A DNA stretch of 64,000 bases from an uncultured Clostridia bacterium (GTDB lineage: Bacteria; Bacillota_A; Clostridia; TANB77; CAG-508): NCBI GenBank assembly GCA_947624725.1, contig CANQLP010000004.1, positions 29,841 to 93,840 on the forward strand, given 5' to 3'. The position numbers and the translations under genes were made by a program. Positions 51,436 to 62,013 of the stretch are shown in pieces. Position 1 is the stretch's first letter. Each line of letters begins with the position of its first letter. The notes under the pieces were generated by a model. The model saw only the letters and a list, made by a program, of their open reading frames with translations, ran no database searches and was not told the DNA's origin.

Positions 51436-52761
51436 TTAATGAACTTCTGTAAAATATATATCAGATTTTTTATATTCTTCAGGTTGTAAGCCTATTTTAT
51501 CTTTCATATAATCGAGAGTAAAGATAAAGGCTATTGTGAAGATGCAGCCTAAGATTGAGGTTGCATATGCAGTAGTTGTAACATCAAGCAAGAATGATGC
51601 AATATAGCATATAATTACTCTAAATAAGCTTTCTACCATTAAGTCTGCTGAGTATATTTTTGGAGACATAGTAGAACTTGAAAAACTGTTTAAGTATCTT
51701 TTTTGTATTGTATAATATGCTCCTTTGATAAAGTATTGGAATGCAAAGCAAATAAAAATTATAGTAAATGCAAATGGCAAGTTTTTAGAAAATGCAGCAG
51801 TTATTCCAACAGTTAAAAATGCTATACAATATATAAGTGAAAAGTAGGTAAGTAGCTTATTTTTTAATGCTTTGTGGAAGAAATTTTGAGATTTTGCAGC
51901 TATTGATGCAAAAACTTGTAATAGTGCAAATATAATTCCGAAATATTCTTCTTTTACTCCAATATCTGCAAATAAACTACTTGCGATAGTTGAACGTATT
52001 GCAATAATTGATGCAAATAGTCCAGAAAATAAGAATAAAGCTTTTAATCTATTTGATTTAAAGATATTTTTAAATGCTATTTTTAAGTCTTTAAAATAAG
52101 TTTTAAAATCACTACTATTTTCTAGTTTTACCTTTTTACCAGGTTCTTCATAGGATTTAAAATTATATGCAATTATACAAGATATAATGCACATTGCAAG
52201 GCATAAAAGCATTGGAAAATATTTGTTAATAACGAATAGAAAGCCACAAGAAACAGAAGAAATGGCATCAAAAATATACCAATATGTAGAACCTTTTCCA
52301 TCTATTTTTGTAAAAGCTGTTCCTTTGTGCTCTTTAGCAGTTATACAGTCGCGAAGAAATGAAGGGTCGCAAATTTCTTTTAGAGAGTAACCTATACCCA
52401 TAACACAATTTGCAAGTATCGCATGAGATAAATTTTTAGTAAGTATGAATATTAATACAGATAATGCAACAAGCACATTTGCTATAAGAAGGCTTTTTCT
52501 TTTTCCTAAAGTTTCAACTAAATTGACAGAAGGTATCTGAAATATAAACTTAAATAAAGTATAAAATGAGTCTGAAAATAGTATGTTTGATGCTGTAAGA
52601 CCTTTGGCTTGTGTAAGGAAAAGGAAAACTATTGAATAGTAAAATAGTAAATCCCATGAAAATAGTTTATAAATTGGAAATATTTTAGCGTTATAATTTT
52701 TTGCATTTAATATTTTTTCAGAAACTTGTTCTACATTGTCTTTTGTATCTAATGCTTCCAT
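51436..52761 (-). CDS. Major facilitator superfamily transporter
   Basis: 441 residues from the ATG at 52761, chosen because ggaggg is spaced 6 bases before it on the minus strand. Twelve membrane segments and MFS-type loops (LVETLGKRKSLLIANVLVAL, after helix 2). Substrate not predictable. No CGG on its strand in frame. Confidence 0.8.
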   Translation of the reverse strand: MEALDTKDNVEQVSEKILNAKNYNAKIFPIYKLFSWDLLFYYSIVFLFLTQAKGLTASNILFSDSFYTLFKFIFQIPSVNLVETLGKRKSLLIANVLVALSVLIFILTKNLSHAILANCVMGIGYSLKEICDPSFLRDCITAKEHKGTAFTKIDGKGSTYWYIFDAISSVSCGFLFVINKYFPMLLCLAMCIISCIIAYNFKSYEEPGKKVKLENSSDFKTYFKDLKIAFKNIFKSNRLKALFLFSGLFASIIAIRSTIASSLFADIGVKEEYFGIIFALLQVFASIAAKSQNFFHKALKNKLLTYFSLIYCIAFLTVGITAAFSKNLPFAFTIIFICFAFQYFIKGAYYTIQKRYLNSFSSSTMSPKIYSADLMVESLFRVIICYIASFLLDVTTTAYATSILGCIFTIAFIFTLDYMKDKIGLQPEEYKKSDIYFTEVH

Positions 52762-52948
52762 TTTTTCCCTCCATATCATTTGTATATAAAATATTACATA
52801 ACATTATATAATAACAAAACCTGTTTGTAAAGAGAAATTTGGTGTTTTTTGTGCAAAATATAGCTACATTTTTTTCTTCAAAAACTATTGAAAAAACATT
52901 ACTTTATTGATAGAATTATACTAGGTTTAGTACAAGGAGAAATGAAGG

Positions 52949-53451
52949 ATGTTAATTTATCCAAAAGCATATTTTGAAAATGTAACAAAAATTACTATAG
53001 ATTTCTTAAAAGAAAAAGGCATCAAAGCCTTGATATTAGATATAGACAATACTTTAATAGATTTTGATAAAGTCTTACTTAAACGGTGCAAAAGAATGGT
53101 GTAATAATTTAAAAAGTGAAGGCATAAAATTTTATATACTATCTAATACAAATAAAAAAGAAAAGGTAGAAAAAGTTGCAAAAGAATTGGACTTGCCATA
53201 CATCATGTTTGCAAAAAAACCTTTTAAAAAGGGATTTTTGCAGGTCAAAGAAAAACTTAATCTTGAATGCACAGAAATTGCAGGAGTCCGGAGACCAAAT
53301 TATGACAGATGTAATTGGTGCAAATAGAGTAAATATGTATTCTATACTTACTAAGCCTATCGATAAAAGAGATATATTTATAACAAAGATAAAAAGACCA
53401 CTAGAAGGAATTATTATAAATAGATATTTGAAGAAAAAGTCAAGGGGGTAA
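52949..53451 (+). CDS. YqeG family HAD phosphatase, two CGG +1 shifts
   Basis: 166 residues after skips at C53084 and C53289. HAD motif I ALILDIDNTLIDFD, motif II-type FYILSNTNKKEKVEKVA, and only after the second skip motif IV GVGDQIMTDVIGANR. The first skip restores LLKGAKEWCNNL. Family acts as phosphatidylglycerophosphatase-like or unknown IIIA phosphatase. ATG 52949 is spaced 8 bases from aaggaga. Confidence 0.9.
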
Positions 53452-53456
53452 TATCA

Positions 53457-54193
53457 ATGTATCTTAATGATGTACATATACTTTTTTATGTATTGTTCTG
53501 TGTGCTTGGAGCAATATCAGGACAAATTGCGAGTTGGTGCATTAAAAGGATGCCAGAGCATAAAAAAGTATTATCAAAGGATTTTTTCAAAGAATTTAAG
53601 ATAGATTATAAATTAATGATAATAACTATTATAATTTACTTAGTTCTACTTACAATGTATGGAATAAGGAATCAATTCTTAAATAATCTACAATTAATCA
53701 AATACATAATATTAACTCCAATGCTTATATCAGCATTTGTAATAGATAAAAAATATCAAATAATACCAAATAGACTAAACTTGACTATTTTTGAGATAGG
53801 ACTTGGTACAAGCATAATATCAGGACTTTTTAGCTTAAATCTGATGACAGATGCACTTTTAGGAATGCTAGTTCGGAGGAGGAGTTTTCCTAATCATAAC
53901 GCTAATTCGGAGGATTGATTGCAGGAAAAGAAGCAATGGGATTTGGAGATGTAAAATTCATGGGAGCACTTGGGCTTTACTTTGGACTTACAAACATTAT
54001 CATGATAACTCTTATGGCTTTCCTTTTTGCAGCTGTTATAAGTATTGTATTATTAGTAGCTAAAATCAAGAAAAGAACTGATTATATACCATTTGGACCA
54101 TTTATAGTTGTAGCATGTTTTATTAATATGATAATACCATTTGGAGTAATATTCTTAATTTTAGAAAAAATCTTTACACTAGGTATGGCATAA
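53457..54193 (+). CDS. Prepilin peptidase (A24 family), two CGG +1 shifts
   Basis: 244 residues after skips at C53874 and C53908. Six or more membrane segments. Catalytic aspartates in IDKKYQIIPNRLNL and GFGDVKFMGALGLYFG. Between them both skips lie in one glycine-rich stretch, LVGGGVFLIITLIGGLIAGK. The N-terminal methylase zinc domain is reduced, with Cys in WCIKRMPEHK only. Cleaves prepilin leaders. Starts 5 bases after yqeG. Confidence 0.9.
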
Positions 54194-54220
54194 ATGTAAA
54201 AGGAAGGAGAATGATTATAT

Positions 54221-55282
54221 ATGAATGATAGATTGGTATGGGTAAGAAATAATCTAAAGATGCAAAATATTCAAGGAATGATAGTATCAAATCCAGCAAA
54301 TATATATTATCTCACAAATATAAATGCAGAAGGCGTTCTCCTTTTAACTTTAAGAGAAAATTTCTATATAACAGATGACAGATATATTGAGGATGTAAAA
54401 AGAACTCTTACAATAGATGATGGTGTAATAGTTGTAAATTCAAGAGATATATCTCCTGAAGATTACGAAAATTACTTTATGTTTTGTGAAAATGTAGGCT
54501 TTGAAGAAAACTATGTGACATATGCAAAATATAAAGAAATAATGCATGTATATAAAATCCATTCATTAGTAGAAACAGAAGGAATAATAGAAAAACAAAG
54601 ACAAATTAAGGATAATGATGAATTAAGATACATAAAAAAAGCGTGTCAGATTACAGATGATTGCTTTACATATATTTTAAAATACATAAAAAAAGGAATG
54701 ACAGAAAAGCAAATATCAGATGAAATAGAAAGATATTTTAAAGCAAATAATGGAGTATGTGCTTTTGATACAATAGTTGCGTCAGGGCCAAATTCATCTT
54801 CTCCTCATGCAGTACCTACAAATAGGAAGATAGAAGCGGGAGATGTTATTTTGATAGATATGGGATGCAGTTATAATGGATACGCATCAGATATGACAAG
54901 AACTGTCTTTGTAGATTCTATAAAAGAAGATGTAAAGGAGACATATGATTTAGTACTTGATAATCAATTAATTGCAATAGATGAAATGAAAGAGGGAGCA
55001 AATACTAAATTAATTTCAAGAATCGTAGAAGGCAATTTAAGAGTAAATGGATTTGATATGTTACATGCACTAGGACATGGAGTTGGAATGAATGTACATG
55101 AAAACCCAGTTATATCTTCAAGAAGTGATAGAACCTTAAAAGAAAATATGGTAGTTGCCATTGAACCAGGAGCATATATAACTGGGAAATATGGTGTTAG
55201 AATAGAAGATACTGTTCTTATAACAAAATTTGGATCAGAAGTTTTAACAAAATCTAGTAAAGAGTACTGTATAGTAGGCTAG
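54221..55282 (+). CDS. pepP: Xaa-Pro aminopeptidase (M24)
   Basis: 353 residues. N-terminal creatinase-like domain (NPANIYYLTNINAEGVLLLT), then pita-bread metallopeptidase: IVASGPNSSSPHAVPTNRKI, IDMGCSYNGYASDMTRTVFV (two Asp ligands), ALGHGVGMNVHENP (His), AIEPGAY and VRIEDTVL (Glu ligands). Removes N-terminal residues before proline. The last 29 bases overlap the convergent gene at 55254. No CGG. Confidence 0.95.
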   Translation: MNDRLVWVRNNLKMQNIQGMIVSNPANIYYLTNINAEGVLLLTLRENFYITDDRYIEDVKRTLTIDDGVIVVNSRDISPEDYENYFMFCENVGFEENYVTYAKYKEIMHVYKIHSLVETEGIIEKQRQIKDNDELRYIKKACQITDDCFTYILKYIKKGMTEKQISDEIERYFKANNGVCAFDTIVASGPNSSSPHAVPTNRKIEAGDVILIDMGCSYNGYASDMTRTVFVDSIKEDVKETYDLVLDNQLIAIDEMKEGANTKLISRIVEGNLRVNGFDMLHALGHGVGMNVHENPVISSRSDRTLKENMVVAIEPGAYITGKYGVRIEDTVLITKFGSEVLTKSSKEYCIVG

Positions 55283-55797
55283 AAGTTGGAATATAAGAAG
55301 AATCTGGAGGATAGACAATTTCATCTTTTGGCTTTTGAATTAATTTAATATTATCTATTTTTATTATAGGAATATCTCCATGATAATCTCCTTTAGTTAT
55401 TGTGCCAGTTAAGTTTACCCATACACCATCTTTAAAATCTTTTGCATTATCTGCCTCACAAAGAAATCCTACGACTACATTTTGAAAATCAGAACTTACA
55501 ACCATATTACGAGCTAGAACAAATTGTTTATCTGAAAAGTCATATAATCTATAAACATATCCAGAAAAACTTATTTTTTGACCAACATATGTATCTATAT
55601 CATCATGCACAGCTTTTAGTACATTTGTATAATTATCAGTTTCAATTTCATATACATTTTTTGCAATTGTTTCACCATTTTTAAAGATTACCTTGTATGC
55701 AGTGTATAGACATATAATTAACCCGAACTATAATCATCAAACCAAAGATAAATTTAAATATTCTTCTTGAATCCAATTTTAAATTATAAATGAACAT
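55254..55797 (-). CDS. DUF1980-like OB-fold membrane protein, one CGG +1 shift
   Basis: 180 residues after the skip at plus-strand base 55725 (minus GTT, C, GGG TTA). One membrane helix at about 14-35, then an OB-type region: DTYVGQKISFSGYVYRLYDF, FVLARNMVVSS, VVVGFLCEADNAKDFKDGVW and VNLTGTITKG, like the C-terminal domain of YcgQ/TIGR03943 proteins. Function unknown; YcgQ-type proteins pair with permeases of the DUF318 type, none here. Confidence 0.7.
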
Positions 55798-56014
55798 ATG
55801 CAAGACTCCTTTTATAGAATAGTATGAAGAAGGAAAGACAAATAGAACAATAAAAGTAATTACTAAGATTATAAAATATTAAAAATAGTCTTGCATAATG
55901 TGTCGATTTGTGCTATTATATAAGAGTAGATTAAAAAAAAACCCATTTTTTAGGGAAAAATATTTTAGTCTATTTTTTTGTTTTTTATGGGCAAAAATAA
56001 AAGGAGGAAAAATC

Positions 56015-57623
56015 ATGAGTAAAAAATATGTATTTGTTACAGGAGGAGTAGTTTCGGGACTTGGGAAAGGAATAACTGCAGCATCACTTCGGAAGATTAC
56101 TAAAAAACAGAGGATATAAAGTAACAAATCAAAAATTTGATCCTTATATAAATGTAGATCCAGGAACAATGAGCCCATATGAACACGGAGAGGTTTTTGT
56201 AACTGATGATGGAGCGGAAACAGATTTGGATTTAGGACATTATGAAAGATTTACTGATGAAAACTTAACTAAAAATTCATGTGTTACATCAGGTAAAATA
56301 TATCAAAGCGTTATAAATAAAGAAAGAAGAGGAGATTACTTAGGAAAAACAGTACAAGTAATACCTCATATTACTAACGAAATAAAAGAAAAGATATACA
56401 GTTTTGAAAATACAGATGTAGATGTAGTTATAACAGAACTTGGTGGAACTGTTGGAGATATGGAAGGACTAGCTTTTATCGAGGCTATACGCCAAATAGG
56501 GTTAGAGCTTAATAAAGAAGATGTAATATATATACATGTTACATTACTTCCATATGTTTACGGTAGTAATGAATTAAAATCAAAACCTACACAGCATTCT
56601 GTAAAAGAATTACAATCTTTTGGAATTAAACCTGATATATTAGTTTGCAGAAGTGAACACAAAATGACAGAAGAGATGAAAGAAAAAATTGCTCTATTTT
56701 GCAATGTAAGAAAAGAATGTGTAATACAAAATTTGACAGCAGACAACTTATATGCTGTGCCACTTATGCTTGAAGAAGAGGGCTTAGCAGATGCAGTATG
56801 TAAGCATTTGAATTTAGAGAAAAATGTTCCAAATAATAAAAATTGGGAAGATATGATTGCAAATATCAGAAGCATAGGAAAAGAATCTGTAAAAATTGCG
56901 ATAGTTGGAAAATATGTAAGACTTGAAGATTCATATCTTTCAGTTGCAGAAAGTTTAAGACATGGTGGATATGCAAACCATATAAATGTTGATATTAAGT
57001 ATATTGATTCAGAAACAATTACTGAAGAAAATGCTGCTGAAAAATTAAAAGATATTCAAGGAATAGTAGTTCCTGGAGGCTTTGGAAATAGAGGAATACA
57101 AGGTAAAATAAATGCTATTAAGTATGTAAGAGAAAACAATATTCCATTTTTAGGAATATGTCTAGGTATGCAAATGGCAGTTGTAGAATTTATTAGAAAT
57201 GTTTGTGGATTGGAAGATGTAGATTCTGAAGAATTTAGTCCAAACTGTAAAAATCCAGTAATACATATAATGGAAACACAAAAAAATGTATCTAAAAAGG
57301 GTGGAACAATGAGACTTGGAAGCTATCCATGTGTATTAAAAGACGGAACTCTTGCTAAAAAGTTATATGGAAAAGATGAAATCGCAGAAAGACATAGACA
57401 TAGATATGAATTTAATAATGATTATAGAGAAATATGTGAAAAAAATGGACTAAAGATTTCTGGAACATCACCAGATGGTCTTCTTGTTGAGATGGTAGAA
57501 TATACAAAGCATCCATACTTTATCGCAGGGCAATTCCATCCAGAATTTAAGTCTAGACCAGATAGACCTCAGCCTTTGTTTGTAGGGCTTGTAAAGGCTG
57601 CTATTGATTATAAAAATAGATAG
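56015..57623 (+). CDS. pyrG: CTP synthase, one CGG +1 shift
   Basis: 535 residues after the skip at C56090. Amidoligase: [20 protein letters not shown], (skip) [20 protein letters not shown], then [20 protein letters not shown] and [15 protein letters not shown]; the glutaminase has [15 protein letters not shown] (Cys nucleophile) and [17 protein letters not shown]. Converts UTP to CTP. The shift is at residue 26, in the P-loop domain, so unshifted translation gives only a 33-residue peptide. Confidence 0.96.
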
Positions 57624-57637
57624 AAAATAAAAAAATC

Positions 57638-57669
57638 GCACGAAGTGTAAAAACACTTCGTGCTTTTTT
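57638..57669 (+). terminator. Terminator of pyrG
   Basis: gcacgaagtg / cacttcgtgc stem and six T. Confidence 0.85.
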
Positions 57670-57704
57670 CCGGCTAGAAATGCTTTGCCGGCAACATAGG
57701 AGGT

Positions 57705-58241
57705 TTACTTAGAATCCCTAAGTTCAGCCTCATAGTTGTTTGAAGATATGATGGAGATAATGACATCAACAAAAAATTTCTTCGTCGCTCCATCAAATTC
57801 AAGCTGCAGCTTATGGTTGAACGAGATAAACTGCCTCAGGTTTGTACCAAGGACTTTCTCGAACAGTCGCAAGTTGCTCTTTGAAACTGCTACTTCACAG
57901 GTTGGGAATGTTGCGCTACGAAGTTTGAGAAGAAAATAATTATCTTCCTCAAGCACATCCACTACTGTGTACTTGCCATCAGGCAGTACCTGATTGGCGT
58001 AGTACAACGGAAGTTCTGCTAAAAATTTCAGATGTGTCTTGTCCAACAAGTTAATATAACCTTCTCTACCTTTTGCATTCTCGATACCGTCAGCTAAAAA
58101 TGCTGCCGCAATGAGGCTGGCATCCTTAGCATTTACAGCTACTTTGTAGCTGATCTCGAAAACATCATCAAGCTCTACAAAACTGATGACATAATCGCCA
58201 TCATCAATCCGGCGAACACTCTCAATAGTTGCTTTTCTCAT
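57705..58241 (-). CDS. Uncharacterised protein, compositionally foreign
   Basis: 178 residues starting MRKATIESVRRIDDGDYVIS. Beta-rich N-terminal half, helical C-terminal half ending in YEAELRDSK. No signal, no family recognised. Codon use is richer in ctc, ctg, gac than neighbours. A single in-frame CGG is read as Arg at codon 11 (SVRRID); a +1 skip would stop after about 12 codons. Ggagg spaced 8 bases from ATG; leader hairpin upstream. Monocistronic, probably acquired. Confidence 0.55.
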   Translation of the reverse strand: MRKATIESVRRIDDGDYVISFVELDDVFEISYKVAVNAKDASLIAAAFLADGIENAKGREGYINLLDKTHLKFLAELPLYYANQVLPDGKYTVVDVLEEDNYFLLKLRSATFPTCEVAVSKSNLRLFEKVLGTNLRQFISFNHKLQLEFDGATKKFFVDVIISIISSNNYEAELRDSK

Positions 58242-58284
58242 TGTAAGTTTCCTCCTATATTATTAATAAAAATGTGAATGTTCC

Positions 58285-58305
58285 TTCTAGCTACTCGTGC
58301 TAGAA
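58285..58305 (-). promoter_or_regulatory. Leader hairpin of 57705 gene
   Basis: ttctagc / gctagaa stem with 7-base loop, about 50 bases before the start codon. Confidence 0.45.
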
Positions 58306-58399
58306 CCTACTTTAATTATACCATATTTATGTAAATTCTGCAAGCTTAATGGATTTTTATGAAATTACTGTGAAATTTTATAAATTTTTTTAAATACTA

Positions 58400-58426
58400 T
58401 TGACATTTCATAAAAAATGGTATAAA
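58400..58426 (+). promoter_or_regulatory. groES promoter
   Basis: TTGACA at 58400-58405 and TATAAA at 58421-58426, 15-base spacer. Confidence 0.6.
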
Positions 58427-58431
58427 TTATA

Positions 58432-58458
58432 TTAGCAGTCTAAAGAACAGACTGCTAA
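58432..58458. promoter_or_regulatory. CIRCE-type operator for groES-groEL
   Basis: TTAGCAGTC, nine bases, GACTGCTAA. A perfect palindrome, differing from the consensus TTAGCACTC/GAGTGCTAA by a matched change in both arms. Confidence 0.8.
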
Positions 58459-58761
<303 letters not shown>

Positions 58762-58769
58762 TTAGCATA

Positions 58770-58857
58770 TTGCGTCGTTGTTCTTCGCAAGAAAAGCCTT
58801 TGGCGTTCATTAGCACGCCTCCGGTATTTCTTGCTTGAACGCCTAGCACTATACTAA
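58770..58857. repeat. Structured repeat-like element between groES and groEL
   Basis: gcaagaaa / tttcttgc outer arms enclose two short tggcgttc/acgcct-type palindromic pieces. It is richer in G and C than neighbours and looks like a small palindromic repeat unit. The groES-groEL gap is unusually large (162 bases). Confidence 0.5.
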
Positions 58858-58917
58858 TTCTTTTTCGATTTCGATATGAAAGTAAGGAAAATTTTATAAA
58901 TATTTTGAAAGGAATGA

Positions 58918-60564
<1,647 letters not shown>

Positions 60565-60596
60565 AAGATTGTTTACCATAGAGAAAATACTAGTAA

Positions 60597-60629
60597 ATAG
60601 CATGTATCTAAGAATACATGCTATTTTTT
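60597..60629 (+). terminator. Terminator of groEL
   Basis: atagcatgtat / atacatgctat stem with T-run. Confidence 0.85.
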
Positions 60630-60643
60630 AATACAAAGCAATA

Positions 60644-60696
60644 TTGACTTTACATAAACAAGATGATATAATTTATGCACAAAGGCAAAGGGCCTT
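60644..60696 (+). promoter_or_regulatory. LRV cassette 1 promoter and leader hairpin
   Basis: TTGACT 60644-60649, 17-base spacer, TATAAT 60667-60672, then aaggc-aaag-ggcctt hairpin at 60682-60696. The same block recurs before the other three LRV genes. Confidence 0.8.
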
Positions 60697-60722
60697 AATA
60701 AAAAAACTTTAAAGGAGTGAAA

Positions 60723-61427
60723 ATGGTGAAAAATTCAACTAAATTATCCGACATTTCTCTTGAAGAACGGATAAGACTGGCAGAAAGTGTATCCGATGCT
60801 AATGTACTGAATGTACTTGCAGAGGATGAATCCTTCGAAGTAAGGTTAGCAGTAACAGAAAATACCAATGCAATCCCTGAAATTCTTCTGAAATTTGTAG
60901 AAGATGAGGACTACAAGGTAAGGAAAGCAGTAGCAGAAAGTACCAATGCAACCCCTGAAGTCCTTCTGAAATTTGTGGAGGATGAAGATTACGAGATAAG
61001 GAAAGCAGTAGCAGAAAGTATAAATGCAACTGCGGAAATTCTTTTGAAACTTGTATCAGATAAGGAGTGGGTTGTAAGGGGAGCGGTAGCAGAAAATGCC
61101 AATGCAACTGCTGAAGTTCTTATGAATCTTGCAAAAGATGAAGACTGCTATGTAAGGGGAGTAGTGGCAGAAAATGCCAATGCAACCCCTGAAATTCTTC
61201 TAAAGCTTTCAGCAGATGAAGAATGGGATGTAAGGTTAGCAGTAGCAGAGAATGCCAATGCAACTCCTGAAATTCTTCTAAAACTCGCATCAGATAAAAA
61301 TTGCTTTGTAAGAGAAGCAGTAGCGGAAAATGCGAATACAACTACTGAAATTCTTATGAAGCTTGTGGCAGATGGAGATGACGATGTAAGGGAAGCAGCT
61401 GAAACTGCTTTAAAAAGAAACAATTAA
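60723..61427 (+). CDS. LRV-repeat protein, copy 1 (about nine repeats)
   Basis: 234 residues. Head of about 24 residues (MVKNSTKLSDISLEERIRLA) then roughly nine 24-residue repeats of the form VRxAVAENANATPEILLKLA, the leucine-rich repeat variant (LRV, PF01816) type of alpha solenoid. No signal peptide. CGG is in frame as Arg at codon 16 (EERIR); a +1 skip would give GGA then TAA. Own promoter, leader and terminator. Likely a binding scaffold; partner unknown. Confidence 0.8.
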   Translation: MVKNSTKLSDISLEERIRLAESVSDANVLNVLAEDESFEVRLAVTENTNAIPEILLKFVEDEDYKVRKAVAESTNATPEVLLKFVEDEDYEIRKAVAESINATAEILLKLVSDKEWVVRGAVAENANATAEVLMNLAKDEDCYVRGVVAENANATPEILLKLSADEEWDVRLAVAENANATPEILLKLASDKNCFVREAVAENANTTTEILMKLVADGDDDVREAAETALKRNN

Positions 61428-61438
61428 AATTTTCACCC

Positions 61439-61464
61439 ACCCACTTGTCTATTGACAAGTGGGT
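61439..61464 (+). terminator. LRV cassette 1 terminator
   Basis: acccacttgtc / gacaagtgggt, then T-rich. Same stem after each copy. Confidence 0.85.
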
Positions 61465-61481
61465 ATTTCTTATACAAAGCA

Positions 61482-61535
61482 ATATTGACTTTACATAAAT
61501 AAGATGATATAATTTATGCACAAAGGCAAAGGGCC
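61482..61535 (+). promoter_or_regulatory. LRV cassette 2 promoter and leader hairpin
   Basis: Near-identical to cassette 1: ttgact, tataat, then the aaggcaaagggcctt hairpin. Confidence 0.8.
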
Positions 61536-61565
61536 TTAATAAAAAAACTTTAAAGGAGTGAAAAA

Positions 61566-61877
61566 ATGAAAATTTTAATTGAATTATCCGAAATTTCTCT
61601 CGAAGAACGGATAAGACTGGCAAAAAGTTCAGCAAATACTGAACTATTGAATGCACTTGCAGAAGATGAGGACTACGATGTAAGGAAAGTAGTAGCAGGA
61701 AGTAAAAATGCAACTGCTGAGATTCTTCTTAATCTTGCAAAAGATGAAGACTGCAATGCAAGGAGATTAGTAGCAGCTAATGCTAATGCAACTGCTGAAA
61801 TTCTTGTGAAACTTGCAAAAGATAAAAACAGCCTTGTAAGAGAAGCAGCTGAAACTGCTTTAAAAAGAAATAATTAA
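61566..61877 (+). CDS. LRV-repeat protein, copy 2 (about three repeats)
   Basis: 103 residues, the shortest copy. Head MKILIELSEISLEERIRLAK then about three 24-residue LRV units and a shared C-terminal end (REAAETALKRNN, as in copy 1). CGG as Arg at codon 15. Looks like a contracted copy: both ends match copy 1 and only the number of inner repeats differs, consistent with unequal recombination. Confidence 0.78.
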   Translation: MKILIELSEISLEERIRLAKSSANTELLNALAEDEDYDVRKVVAGSKNATAEILLNLAKDEDCNARRLVAANANATAEILVKLAKDKNSLVREAAETALKRNN

Positions 61878-61888
61878 AATTTTCACCC

Positions 61889-61914
61889 ACCCATTTGTCT
61901 ATTGACAAGTGGGT
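61889..61914 (+). terminator. LRV cassette 2 terminator
   Basis: acccatttgtc / gacaagtgggt with one mismatch pair; T-rich tail. Confidence 0.8.
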
Positions 61915-61928
61915 GTTTATTATACAAG

Positions 61929-61989
61929 GCAATGTTTGACTTTACATAAATGAGATGATATAATTTATTGCACAAAGGCAAAGGGCCTT
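61929..61989 (+). promoter_or_regulatory. LRV cassette 3 promoter and leader hairpin
   Basis: ttgactttacataaatgaga, tataat, aaggcaaagggcctt, as in cassette 1. Confidence 0.8.
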
Positions 61990-62013
61990 AATAAAAATTA
62001 AAGGAGTGAAAAA

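Noticed and set aside
55798..56014. pyrG leader as a reiterative-transcription attenuator as in Bacillus
   Set aside because: A acccat/atgggc pairing exists, but I could not identify a transcript starting with GGGC nor a clear terminator stem, so the call is not supported.
181..56090. Reading all broken genes as sequencing or assembly errors
   Set aside because: Errors would fall in any frame and in intergenic sequence and would include other indels. Here only one form appears, always before a Gly codon in frame, never before GG inside AGG, TGG or other codons. Still, raw reads are needed to be sure.
1204..56090. CGG read as an ordinary arginine with two separate proteins per gene
   Set aside because: The downstream parts mostly lack ribosome sites and starts, and the splits cut catalytic motifs such as KTG, P-loops and helicase motif VI.
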